Of a stretch of DNA of 34,142 bases, positions 1-7,684 are shown piece after piece (the stretch's first letter is position 1; each line of letters begins with the position of its first letter). Below the pieces are notes generated by a model that was not told the origin of the DNA, searched no databases, and worked only from the letters and a program-made list of their open reading frames with translations. The position numbers and the translations under genes were made by a program. The stretch is taken from contig JBDHFX010000027.1 of assembly GCA_039590215.1 (NCBI GenBank), positions 1 through 34,142 of the forward strand, in the 5' to 3' direction. This DNA comes from CAMYLR01 sp039590215 (GTDB taxonomy: Bacteria; Gemmatimonadota; Gemmatimonadetes; JACCXV01; JAHWKZ01).

Positions 1-1
1 G

Positions 2-154
2 ACGTGGAGAAAACCGGTCGGACTGGGAGCGAAGCGCACCCTGACCGGAGCGGTCATCGGCCTGTTTCCGGCATTGTCACTGCGTTTAACCCTCCTCCAA
101 CGGTTACGCACCATACACGACGCCCGCGTGGAGATCCAGGAACTCTGCTCCTGA
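2..154 (+). CDS. C-terminal fragment of an unrecognised protein
   Basis: Frame 2 is open from the window edge to a TGA at 152-154 and gives about 50 residues. The segment has a hydrophobic stretch (GAVIGLFPALSLRL) followed by a charged tail ending ELCS. It reads more like a real protein end than the competing proline- and arginine-rich frame starting at position 4. The gene starts outside the window, so I cannot name the family. The neighbouring tRNA-Ser gene lies on the opposite strand 28 bases downstream. The frame choice rests on composition only. Confidence 0.35.
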   Translation, partial: TWRKPVGLGAKRTLTGAVIGLFPALSLRLTLLQRLRTIHDARVEIQELCS

Positions 155-182
155 CCCCCTCGCGGGCGTTCGCTCTTTCAGA

Positions 183-272
183 TGGCGGAGAGGGAGGGAT
201 TCGAACCCTCGATACGGTTACCCGTATAACACCTTAGCAGGGTGCCGCCTTCAACCACTCGGCCACCTCTCC
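183..272 (-). tRNA. tRNA-Ser (anticodon GCU), CCA encoded
   Basis: On the minus strand the gene starts GGAGAGG at 272-266, and the matching 3' acceptor strand lies at 187-193. The discriminator G is at 186 and an encoded CCA at 183-185. The anticodon loop carries GCT (236-238). The long variable arm, with GATACGG paired to CCGTATA-type sequence, and the T-loop TTCGAAT mark a class II serine tRNA reading AGC and AGU. It lies 10 bases downstream of the four-helix-bundle gene on the same strand, so the two may share a transcript. Confidence 0.97.
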
Positions 273-282
273 GCACCGATTT

Positions 283-675
283 TCAAACGGCGACCTCTTC
301 CGCCGCCTCTCGCGGCTGAGACACGCTGCGCACCAGCGCGCCCAGCATCCGGCTGCTATCGATCAGCAACCCCCTCAGGTCATCGTCGACCGGGTCGCCA
401 CGGCGCATCAGCTGATCTACGATCGCCGCCGCGGCGTGCAGCGCTCCTCGCGCCTGTTCCAACTCGGTACCAAAGCTACCGTTGGAGCGTGAGCGCGCGG
501 TCGCTCGCGCGATCCCGAGCGCCGCGTTTCGAGTTTCCTTCTCCAGCCGGACCCAAAGCGGATCCGCTCCACCGGCGGTGAGCGCCTTGCCCCACGCGTC
601 CTGGGCCCGCTGGTACACGTGCAACCCCTCGAATGGAAGGGTTGGCCGGCTTTCTTCTTGATCGTCTCGGTCCAC
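283..675 (-). CDS. Four-helix bundle protein (S23/IVP-like family)
   Basis: This is a 130-residue protein. Its N-terminal signature FEGLHVYQRAQDAW resembles the opening helix of the four-helix bundle family, once called S23 ribosomal or intervening-sequence proteins. Alanine-rich amphipathic helices follow across residues 40-115, consistent with a small cytosolic helical bundle. Family members have no firmly established role. The start is GTG at 675, chosen because GGGAGG stands about 5 bases upstream. The stop is 10 bases before tRNA-Ser(GCU). A TTGACA-18-TACCTT element upstream could drive it. Family assignment is by motif and length only. Confidence 0.75.
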   Translation of the reverse strand: MDRDDQEESRPTLPFEGLHVYQRAQDAWGKALTAGGADPLWVRLEKETRNAALGIARATARSRSNGSFGTELEQARGALHAAAAIVDQLMRRGDPVDDDLRGLLIDSSRMLGALVRSVSQPREAAEEVAV

Positions 676-732
676 GGATTCCTCCCGTGCTGCAGCCGAT
701 CGCTCGGGAGGAAGCGGCTCGACATGGTTTCA

Positions 733-762
733 AAGGTACCTTTCGGATCGGGGAACTGTCAA
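733..762 (-). promoter_or_regulatory. Possible sigma70-type promoter for the four-helix-bundle gene
   Basis: Read on the minus strand, a perfect TTGACA (762-757) is followed 18 bases later by TACCTT (738-733). Transcription would start near 726, giving a leader of about 50 nt before the GTG at 675. The -35 is consensus but the -10 is weak. It sits in the 225-bp divergent gap (676-900) with the potassium channel gene. Confidence 0.35.
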
Positions 763-868
763 AAGAAGCCAAGCAAGAAACGTGCGTCGATCCGGCGCCC
801 CTGAGGGGGCCTGTTCCGGGACGGAAACGCTTCTGATCGTCGATTCTCCGACACCTCTCCAGATCGGT

Positions 869-898
869 TTGCGAGCCCTCCAACCGGATCGGTAGACT
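869..898 (+). promoter_or_regulatory. Weak promoter candidate for the K+ channel gene
   Basis: TTGCGA (869-874), an 18-base spacer and TAGACT (893-898) match four of six consensus bases at each element. The predicted start falls close to the ATG codons at 901 and 907, which also lack a Shine-Dalgarno sequence. A leaderless or nearly leaderless transcript is therefore possible. No other candidate stands out in 763-900. Confidence 0.25.
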
Positions 899-900
899 GA

Positions 901-1941
901 ATGGCTATGAGATCGATCGCCTATCGCCCGCACGCTATGGGGTCCGATTCCGTCCTCTCTGGGCCCGTCGCCGGCGCCATGCTGATGGTCGTTTGGATAG
1001 TGTTGGGAACGCTGGTCTACGCTTCGCTCGACGAGTGGTCGCTTCTCGATGGGTTCTACATGACGGTGATCACCATTTCGACGGTCGGTTTCCACGAGAT
1101 CCACCCGCTTTCCCCGCCCGTCCGGCTATTTACGATCTTTCTAGTCATGGCCGGTCTGACGACGGCCTTCTATACGCTCACGCGCATCGGGCAAACCGTC
1201 TTCGAGGGCGAGCTGCTCGACGTACTCGGAAGGAGAAGCATGGAACACGACATCGCCGCACTGGAGAACCACTTCATCGTGTGCGGGTTCGGCAAGGTCG
1301 GCCGGCCGGTGGCCGAGGGGTTGGCCCGCGAGGACGTCCCCTTCTGCGTCATCGAGAACCAGGCCGATGTGGAGCCCACCCTGCGCGATGAGGGGTTTTT
1401 GTACGTCCTAGGGGACGCGACCGACGAACACGTACTCGAACACGCCGGCTTGGAACGCGCCAACACGCTGCTGGCGCTGCTGTCATCGGATGCCGACAAC
1501 TTGTACCTCACGATGGCCGCCAGGGACGCGAACCCGGGCCTCAAGATCATCGCCCGGGCGTACGATCAAGCCGGCGAGATGAGGATCAAGCGCGGCGGTG
1601 CGGATCAGGTGATATCGCCGACCCGGATCGCGGGTCTGCGCGTGCTCCAGGCGGCTGTCAACCCGACCGCGCTCGAGTTCATGGAGATCGTGACCCAGCA
1701 CGAGGCACTGCAGCTCAGCATGGCCGACATCACGGTATCAGAGGGTTCAGCGCTCAAAGGGATTTCGATCGCCGAAGCCGGGATCCGCGGTCGCTTTGGT
1801 GTCATCGTCGTGGCGATCAAGGACCCCGAAGGCGACACGGTGTTCAACCCCAACCCAACCGAGCAGATCACCGCCGGCGACACGCTGGTGGTGCTGGGAG
1901 AGGATCTCGATATCGCAGAGCTGCAGACGGCTTGCGCCTAG
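901..1941 (+). CDS. Potassium channel family protein with TrkA-N (RCK) domain
   Basis: The 346-residue inner-membrane protein has two predicted membrane helices (about 23-42 and 74-95) around a pore loop, followed by a cytosolic RCK module. The NAD-type Rossmann motif GFGKVG is at residues 129-134, and a TrkA-C-like domain covers about 260-346 (TVSEGSALKGISIAEAGIRG). This is the layout of MthK-like channels gated by ligand binding to RCK domains. The pore signature reads TVGFHE (61-66) instead of TVGYGD. The ATG at 901 has no clear Shine-Dalgarno sequence; ATG codons at 907 and 937 are alternatives. The TAG stop abuts the 3' end of a truncated tRNA-Ser on the other strand. Confidence 0.88.
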   Translation: MAMRSIAYRPHAMGSDSVLSGPVAGAMLMVVWIVLGTLVYASLDEWSLLDGFYMTVITISTVGFHEIHPLSPPVRLFTIFLVMAGLTTAFYTLTRIGQTVFEGELLDVLGRRSMEHDIAALENHFIVCGFGKVGRPVAEGLAREDVPFCVIENQADVEPTLRDEGFLYVLGDATDEHVLEHAGLERANTLLALLSSDADNLYLTMAARDANPGLKIIARAYDQAGEMRIKRGGADQVISPTRIAGLRVLQAAVNPTALEFMEIVTQHEALQLSMADITVSEGSALKGISIAEAGIRGRFGVIVVAIKDPEGDTVFNPNPTEQITAGDTLVVLGEDLDIAELQTACA

Positions 1942-2016
1942 TGGCGGAGGGGGTGGGATTCGAACCCACGATGGGGGGTTACCCCATGCTGGTTTTCAAG
2001 ACCAGTGCCTTAAACC
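1942..2016 (-). pseudogene. Truncated tRNA-Ser (anticodon UGA), 5' third missing
   Basis: The minus strand shows an encoded CCA (1944-1942), discriminator G, 3' acceptor strand CCCCTCC (1952-1946), a TTCGAAT T-arm, a long variable arm and a 7-nt anticodon loop with TGA (1998-1996). The D-arm remnant GGTTTAAGGC ends at 2016. Upstream there should be GGAGGGG and the first D-stem strand. Unrelated sequence (2017-2058) follows instead, and no CCCCTCC occurs nearby on the plus strand. As written it cannot form an acceptor stem. It could be an attachment-site remnant, a deletion or an assembly join. Confidence 0.85.
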
Positions 2017-2058
2017 TACAAAAAGTAACCAGCGCAGCAACGCCGTCGCCAACAGCGG

Positions 2059-3072
2059 CTAGTCCGAGTCGCCTTTCCATTCCTCATCGTCGTCTTCCCA
2101 GTACCGCTCCCAACGTTCAACCCCCAGCGAGTGATCGTCCGGCGGACCGAGCGCGATGTCCTCGGCGTGACGGCGGCGCGCGATCTCGCGCCTGAGCCCG
2201 CGGCGACGAATCAGATAGCCAGCCAGCACGAGCAGCGCAGCGGCGATCCATAGCGCGCGCTGGTCGGTCAGCGCCACACCCCAACCAAACTCACGATCGA
2301 GCTCGGAGCTCCAATCGGCGTAGAACTGCCCAAGCGTGAGCCCGTAGGTGGCCCGCATCGCGGCGTCGAACGTGTGGCCCTCCCGAACGCGATCCAACAA
2401 CAGGCGAACGGAGTCGTCACCGCCTCGGCGCCGCAGGCTCCGGACAGCGGCCATGCTCTGGATGTAGGCCAGACGCGGAGCCGGGAAGTCGGGGAACGTG
2501 GCGTCCAGCTCAGCCAACGGGACGAGCGAGCCGGTCCACCGGCCCCAAGCCAGCCGAGCCGGATCGACCCATCGCCACTCATCGGCGTAGAACGCGGAGA
2601 ACCCCTCGTTGAACCAGCGCGGCACGCGTTCGCTATCGCCGGCCGCCAGATCGAGGTAGAGATGTCCCAGCTCGTGGCGCAGGATCGTCGCCGGATCAGC
2701 GCCTTCGCCGCCGGTCAAACGTGGTGAACGAACCACGATCCGGCGCAGCTTTGGGAACGCAACCGCCAATCCCCAGTCGGGCGCCCGCCCGCCGGTCAGC
2801 TCGACGAAGGCACCTTCGGTCGGGGCGACGACGACGTGCAGAGTATCGGGTGGCAATCCATCGGCGACGAGAGGCTGCGGCACAAACGCGGCGGCCAGCT
2901 TGGCGAGCGCGGTAGCGACCGTCGAGTCACGCGCAGCGTGATGGAAGACGATCGGGCGAGCGGCGGGTCCCGTCACCTGGCGAGTGACGAGTTGGCTCTG
3001 CGCCGACCGCGGCAGAACCAGGCTGGCCAGCGTCAGGACAAACACCAGCAGTAGCTGGAACCGAGCCTTCAC
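2059..3072 (-). CDS. Secreted or membrane-anchored gluzincin metallopeptidase (peptidase MA-like)
   Basis: The protein has 337 residues. A signal peptide (MKARFQLLLVFVLTLASLVL, ending near SAQS) is followed by a zinc-protease domain. The HELGH site lies at residues 133-137, with the downstream glutamate in WFNEG (E156); these are typical gluzincin zinc ligands. A membrane helix (about 278-295, ALWIAAALLVLAGYLI) and a basic then acidic tail follow, which suggests an envelope-anchored catalytic domain. The start is GTG at 3072 and overlaps the rluD-like stop as GTGA, implying translational coupling. It is the last gene of the operon-like run that begins at yggS. The substrate is unknown. Confidence 0.8.
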   Translation of the reverse strand: MKARFQLLLVFVLTLASLVLPRSAQSQLVTRQVTGPAARPIVFHHAARDSTVATALAKLAAAFVPQPLVADGLPPDTLHVVVAPTEGAFVELTGGRAPDWGLAVAFPKLRRIVVRSPRLTGGEGADPATILRHELGHLYLDLAAGDSERVPRWFNEGFSAFYADEWRWVDPARLAWGRWTGSLVPLAELDATFPDFPAPRLAYIQSMAAVRSLRRRGGDDSVRLLLDRVREGHTFDAAMRATYGLTLGQFYADWSSELDREFGWGVALTDQRALWIAAALLVLAGYLIRRRGLRREIARRRHAEDIALGPPDDHSLGVERWERYWEDDDEEWKGDSD

Positions 3073-4058
3073 GCGATCGGATGCTGCCGGAGCGTCGCTC
3101 GAAGCCCAATCAAGTCGGTCGGCAGCGGTGCTTCGGCCTCAACCCGTGACCCGTCCGAGGGGCGATCGAACGCCAACCGATGGGCGTGGAGCGCCTGCCG
3201 GCGAGCTGTGGCGGCCACCTTGCGGGCCACTGCCTGCTGGGCGCCGTGGAACCCTCGCGCGCGGGTCGGGCCGCCCCCGTACCGTGTATCGCCGAGCACC
3301 GGGTGACCAGCCTCCGACAGGTGGACCCGGACTTGATGCGTCCGGCCGGTTTCGAGCGTCAGCTCGACGCAGTCGGCGACCAGGTAGCGCTCGACCACGC
3401 GCCACTTGGTGAGCGCGGAACGGCCCTTACGGGTGCGGGTCGACATCCGCTGACGATCTTGGAGTGCTCGACCGATCGGAGCGTTGAAGACGCCCTCTTC
3501 ACTGCTCAAGTGGCCCCAAATAAACGCACAATACTGTTTGGTAACCGTGCGAGCGGCGAACTGATCGGCCAGGTGGCGATGGGCGACGTCGTTCTTGGCG
3601 ACCAGCAAACAACCGGAGGTGTCCTTGTCGAGCCGGTGGACGAGCCCAGCCTTCCGCTCGCCCCCCACACCAACCACCTCCGGCCGATGATAGAGGAGCG
3701 CGTTCACGAGTGTACCCGACGGGTGTCCGGGAGCCGGGTGGACGACCAGCCCGGCCGGTTTGTCGACCACCATGCAATCGTCGTCCTCGTAGACCCAGTC
3801 GAGCGGGATCGACTCGGGCGCGAGCGACGGCGCCCGCTTGGGGGGCTCATCGACGATCGCCACCGACCCGGCCTTGACCTCTTGGCTCGCCCGCCGAACC
3901 ACCACCCCGTCGATCTCCACGCGCCCACCATCGATGAGCGCCCGGATCTGCGTCCGGGAGAGTGGCAACAGCTCGGCGAGCGCACGGTCGATCCGTGGCG
4001 CAGCCGCATTGAGCGTTACCTCGTGCCGGCGTCCGGTTGATCTGTTTTGATTCGACAA
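3069..4058 (-). CDS. rluD: RluA/RluD-family pseudouridine synthase
   Basis: The 329-residue cytosolic enzyme isomerises uridine to pseudouridine in RNA. An S4 RNA-binding domain spans about 20-70 (RIDRALAELLPLSRTQIRALI). The catalytic domain carries HRLDKDTSG (141-149) with the nucleophile Asp144, then GRTHQVRVHL further on. RluD, which modifies 23S rRNA helix 69, is the closest functional fit, but RluA, RluC and RluD cannot be separated by reading alone. The only usual start codon after the in-frame lspA stop is TTG at 4058, with no obvious Shine-Dalgarno sequence. Its neighbour lspA ends 24 bases upstream, as in many genomes with lspA-rluD order. Confidence 0.87.
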   Translation of the reverse strand: MSNQNRSTGRRHEVTLNAAAPRIDRALAELLPLSRTQIRALIDGGRVEIDGVVVRRASQEVKAGSVAIVDEPPKRAPSLAPESIPLDWVYEDDDCMVVDKPAGLVVHPAPGHPSGTLVNALLYHRPEVVGVGGERKAGLVHRLDKDTSGCLLVAKNDVAHRHLADQFAARTVTKQYCAFIWGHLSSEEGVFNAPIGRALQDRQRMSTRTRKGRSALTKWRVVERYLVADCVELTLETGRTHQVRVHLSEAGHPVLGDTRYGGGPTRARGFHGAQQAVARKVAATARRQALHAHRLAFDRPSDGSRVEAEAPLPTDLIGLRATLRQHPIA

Positions 4059-4082
4059 ATCGGTAGAAAAGATAGCGCGACC

Positions 4083-4553
4083 CTACCCGGCCCTTGCGTC
4101 GCTCCGTCGCAAATAAGTGTAGGCCAGCAATGCCGCACCAACGGTGACCGCGCTGTCGGCCACATTAAAGATCGGCCAATAGTGCCCCGCCACTCCGACT
4201 TGGATGAAATCCACAACGCGCTCGAAGCGTACTCGATCGACGATGTTCCCCAACGCTCCGCCCAGGATCAAGCCCAGCGCCAGTTGCTGCATACGATCGC
4301 CCTTCGGCGAAGTGAGCAGCAGATAGAGGACCAACAGCGACGCCAAGCTGGCGAGCACCAAAAACACCACCGAAGAGTACTGTCCGACCGATAGGCCAAA
4401 CGCAGCACCTTCGTTCTGTATGTAGAGCAACCGCACGTTGTCGCCAACCACGCGGACCGGCTGATTCAGCTCGAGCTCGGCCCGGACCCATACTTTGGTC
4501 AGTTGGTCGAGTAGAAGAACGACAAGCGGAACGAGCAGGTAAGTCCGTTTCAG
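4083..4553 (-). CDS. lspA: Lipoprotein signal peptidase II (LspA), apparent CTG start
   Basis: This inner-membrane aspartyl protease cleaves prolipoprotein signal peptides. From CTG at 4553 it encodes 156 residues. The first helix ends in DQLTK (16-20). Later come the catalytic aspartates in GNIVDR (D106) and FNVADS (D133) and four membrane segments, matching the family length. The first ATG/GTG/TTG in frame is a GTG at 4451, which would delete the first helix and DQLTK. An in-frame TAA lies two codons upstream of the CTG. The CTG shares bases with the dksA stop (CTGA), and GGAAG lies about 8 bases before it. The CTG start is inferred; the family assignment is firm. Confidence 0.88.
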   Translation of the reverse strand: MKRTYLLVPLVVLLLDQLTKVWVRAELELNQPVRVVGDNVRLLYIQNEGAAFGLSVGQYSSVVFLVLASLASLLVLYLLLTSPKGDRMQQLALGLILGGALGNIVDRVRFERVVDFIQVGVAGHYWPIFNVADSAVTVGAALLAYTYLRRSDARAG

Positions 4554-4933
4554 GCGTTACTTCCATTCTCTTCGCGTTCCTGGCACTCGACACACTGCGT
4601 TGCGTACGGCAGGGCCTCCAACCGCTCCCACTGGATGCTCTCACCACACAAGATGCAGCGGTCGAAACCGGCGGGCTCACGGTACAGCCGACGCAGAGCA
4701 TCGTCTATACGGTACAGCTGCCGGCCCTCCTTGGACGCGAAAAGAAACGCCTTCTCTCTCTCCATCGCATCGGTGCCCTGATCGGCCATATGGAACGAGT
4801 AGGCGCTCAGGTCTCCCGACGCAGCCCGGGTGGTCTCGTGATAGTTCTCGTCGAAAAAACCGAGCTCCTTGAGGACTTGTTCTCGCTCCTCGAGGAGCCG
4901 CCGTTCGATATGATTCAGCTTGTCTTTATCCAC
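4550..4933 (-). CDS. DksA/TraR-family zinc-finger regulator
   Basis: The 127-residue protein has an N-terminal coiled-coil region (about 1-85) and a C4 zinc finger with Cys93, Cys96, Cys114 and Cys117 (C-x2-C-x17-C-x2-C). Family members bind the RNA polymerase secondary channel and can work with ppGpp. Whether this one does so cannot be read here, and I do not see the classic DksA coiled-coil tip acidic pair clearly. GTG at 4933 is chosen because GGGAGG lies about 6 bases upstream and the ATG nearby is out of frame. It lies 12 bases after ileS and overlaps the lspA start by four bases. Confidence 0.85.
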   Translation of the reverse strand: MDKDKLNHIERRLLEEREQVLKELGFFDENYHETTRAASGDLSAYSFHMADQGTDAMEREKAFLFASKEGRQLYRIDDALRRLYREPAGFDRCILCGESIQWERLEALPYATQCVECQEREENGSNA

Positions 4934-4945
4934 ATCATCCTCCCT

Positions 4946-7675
4946 CTATGACGATAAAATGGCGGTGCACTCGGCGCAAAGCCCCGGATGCTCCGGGGAA
5001 CGCCCGATATCTTCTCGATAGCGCCAGCACCGGTCGCACTTGTCGCCCGCCGCCGGCTCGACCACGACTCGGAACCCTTCTTCGGATGGAGCGACGCCCG
5101 ACATCGCTTCCGCTGGCCGAACGTGTGCGGCAGAGACGATAAATGCCTCTTCGAGCGCGGCAACGTGTCGCTCGAGGATCACCCCGTCGGTTGGATTCTC
5201 AGCCGCGACTTCGACTTGGGCGCCGAGCGACGAGCCGATGCCCTTGCTCTCACGCAGTCCCTCGAGTTCCCGCGTGACGGCTTGTCGAGCCCGCAGGATC
5301 GTACTCCAGTCACGTTCTAGCGCCGCATCGATGCGTTCCGGCTCGGCTGGACAAAACTCCTCCAGGTGAACGCTGTCATCCTCATCCGCGCCGAACACGC
5401 CCCACACCTCGTCGGTGGTGAAAGGCAAGACCGGGGCCGCGAGTCGAACCAGCGTGTCCTGTATGGCGTGCAGCACCGTCTGTGCGCTCCTGCGCTCGAT
5501 GGCACCAGATGGTTGGATGTAGAGCCGCACCTTGATCCCATCCAGGTAGATCGCCGAAAGGTTGACGCTACAGTAGTTCACCAGAAGCTGATAGACGGCG
5601 TGGAACTCGTACCGATCGTACGCTTCACGCACTTCGGTTGCCAGCCGTTCGAGATCGCCGATCGCCCAGCGATCGAAATCCATGAGCTCCTCCAGCGATA
5701 CTGCATCGCTGCCGGCATCGAAGTCAGCCAGGTTGCCGAGCAGGAACCGGAACGTGTTTCGGATCCGGCGATAAGCTTCCGATACTTGATCGATTGCGTC
5801 CCACGAGAACCGACCGTCGCGGGTGAAGTCATTGGCTGCCGTCCAGAGCCGAAGGATGTCCGCGCCGCGCTTTTCGATGATTTGCTCAGGTCCAATCACG
5901 TTGCCGCGCGCCGCGCCGCGTGTAGCGACCGCCAACGTAAGCGACGAGTTGAACCAGCCGCGGTGTTGATCGGGGCCTTCCTTGTACAAGTCGGCTGGCC
6001 ACCCTAGATCCTCACGGCGTTCGAGCACCGCCCGCTGGGACGATCCCGAGTCAAACCACACATCGAGGATCTCGATCTCGCGCCGGAAACTCGTCGCCGT
6101 CGGTCCGCAATGCTCGCAGCTCGCCCCCTTGGGCACGATCGCCTCGATCGGCGTCGTAAACCAAGCGTCGGCACCCTCCCGGCGAACGAGCCGAGCCACA
6201 TGGCGCACGAACGCGACATCGAAGAGCGGCTCGTCGCACGCTTCGCAGTACACCGCCGGAATCCCGACCCCCCACGCACGCTGCCGCGATAGACACCAGT
6301 CGGGTCGCTGCTCGACCATCGTCCGAATCCGATTGATCGTCGACGACGGGATCCAATCCGCGTCGTCGATCGCCTTCAGCGCGCGCTGTCGCAGCTGATC
6401 GTGGTCAATCGCCAGGAACCACTGCACGGTAGCACGGAAGATGACCGGGTTCTCGCAGCGCCAGCAGTGCGGATAGGAATGCGTCACGTCTGTGCGAGCG
6501 ATGAGACGACCGGAGCGATCGAGGTCGTCGACGACCTGCTCGTTGGCCTCCCAGATGTGGCGACCGGCGTAGCCAGGCGTGTCCTCCAGGAATACGCCGT
6601 CGCGCCCAACCGGGTTGTAGATCTCGAGATCGTGCTCACGACCAACAGCGAAATCCTCGGCACCGTGCCCAGGCGCGGTGTGAACGACCCCGGTCCCCTC
6701 CTCGAGCGTTACGTGATCGGCCAGGAAGAGCGGGCTCGGCCGCTCCTCCAGCGGGTGGCTGAACACCAACCCTTCGAGCTCGGAGCCGGGCAAGGTGCGG
6801 ACGATCGCGACGCGCTCAAAGAGGTTCCCCAACGCTTCGTGCCGCCCAGCCGCATAGAGCAAGTGCCCGCGGTCGGTGTCGGCGATCGCGTACTCGAGCT
6901 CGGGGTGTACGACCACCGCCCGGTTGGCGGGGATCGTCCACGGCGTCGTCGTCCAAATCAAAACCCCGGCCGGGTCGGCCCCCGCGAACACACGGTTCGG
7001 GTCCTCGAGCACCGGCATTACCACGGTGATCGACGGCGAATCCTTGTCGTTATACTCGATCTCCGCTTCAGCCAATGCGGTTTGACACGAAACGCACCAG
7101 TGAATCGGCCTCAACCCGCGGTAGATAAAACCACCTTCAACGAGATCGGCAAATGTCTCCACGATGTCGGCTTCGTAATCGCTTGACATCGTGAGGTATG
7201 GATCGTCCCACGCGCCCCAACCCCCCAACCGCTCAAACTCTTCACGCTGGATCGCCACCCACTCGGACGCGAACTCGCGGCAACGGTGCCTCAGCTCAGA
7301 GAGCTCGGGTTCTTCGCCGCGCTCTCGGAACTCGCGCTGGACGTTTATCTCGATCGGCATGCCGTGGCAGTCCCACCCCGGGACGTACGGCGCGTCGAAC
7401 CCCATCATCGAGCGACTGCGGACGATCATGTCCTTCTGGATCTTGTCGACTGCGTGCCCGAGGTGAATATGGTTGTTGGCGTACGGCGGCCCGTCGTGGA
7501 GCACGTACCGCTCTCGGCCCTGTCGATCGGCCCGCAAGCGCTCGTACAGCCGCTTTTCCTTCCAACCAGCCAGGATCTCTGGTTCCCGTGCGGGCAGCTT
7601 GGCGCGCATAGGGAACGGTGTCCGCGGTAGGTTGAGCGTCTCCTTGTAATCTTTCTGACTTGTCTGTTCGGCCAT
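4946..7675 (-). CDS. ileS: Isoleucyl-tRNA synthetase lacking the KMSKS-loop segment
   Basis: A 909-residue class I synthetase that would charge tRNA-Ile. Clear landmarks are the HIGH region (YANNHIHLGHA), WDCHGMPIE, the CP1 editing domain (WTTTPWTIPANRA, HTAPGHGAEDF), DVWFDSGSS, DQHRGWFNSSL, GADILRLW and a C-terminal zinc motif (CDRCWR ... CAEC). The oddity is at residues 585-594, TRGAARGNVI. In other IleS proteins about 25 residues containing the KMSKS signature lie between these points; here only three do. The remaining protein is in frame and otherwise full length, so this is a precise in-frame loss of about 66 nt. ATG at 7675 is 9 bases from the end of the phosphorylase gene; the Shine-Dalgarno sequence is weak. 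Confidence 0.93.
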   Translation of the reverse strand: MAEQTSQKDYKETLNLPRTPFPMRAKLPAREPEILAGWKEKRLYERLRADRQGRERYVLHDGPPYANNHIHLGHAVDKIQKDMIVRSRSMMGFDAPYVPGWDCHGMPIEINVQREFRERGEEPELSELRHRCREFASEWVAIQREEFERLGGWGAWDDPYLTMSSDYEADIVETFADLVEGGFIYRGLRPIHWCVSCQTALAEAEIEYNDKDSPSITVVMPVLEDPNRVFAGADPAGVLIWTTTPWTIPANRAVVVHPELEYAIADTDRGHLLYAAGRHEALGNLFERVAIVRTLPGSELEGLVFSHPLEERPSPLFLADHVTLEEGTGVVHTAPGHGAEDFAVGREHDLEIYNPVGRDGVFLEDTPGYAGRHIWEANEQVVDDLDRSGRLIARTDVTHSYPHCWRCENPVIFRATVQWFLAIDHDQLRQRALKAIDDADWIPSSTINRIRTMVEQRPDWCLSRQRAWGVGIPAVYCEACDEPLFDVAFVRHVARLVRREGADAWFTTPIEAIVPKGASCEHCGPTATSFRREIEILDVWFDSGSSQRAVLERREDLGWPADLYKEGPDQHRGWFNSSLTLAVATRGAARGNVIGPEQIIEKRGADILRLWTAANDFTRDGRFSWDAIDQVSEAYRRIRNTFRFLLGNLADFDAGSDAVSLEELMDFDRWAIGDLERLATEVREAYDRYEFHAVYQLLVNYCSVNLSAIYLDGIKVRLYIQPSGAIERRSAQTVLHAIQDTLVRLAAPVLPFTTDEVWGVFGADEDDSVHLEEFCPAEPERIDAALERDWSTILRARQAVTRELEGLRESKGIGSSLGAQVEVAAENPTDGVILERHVAALEEAFIVSAAHVRPAEAMSGVAPSEEGFRVVVEPAAGDKCDRCWRYREDIGRSPEHPGLCAECTAILSS

Positions 7676-7684
7676 ATCCGTCTG

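Noticed and set aside
120..169. Terminator-like inverted repeat (CGCCCGCG with CGCGGGCG) after the left-edge gene
   Set aside because: The arms are 32 bases apart and one lies inside the coding frame. The T-rich tail is weak, so I do not call a terminator.
2017..2058. Possible missing 5' half of tRNA-Ser(UGA) after an intron
   Set aside because: No GGAGGGG strand is found downstream on the plus-strand side, and known tRNA introns of bacteria sit in the anticodon arm, not the D-arm.
6401..7186. 261-codon open frame on the plus strand
   Set aside because: It is antisense within ileS, whose own frame is strongly supported by motifs.
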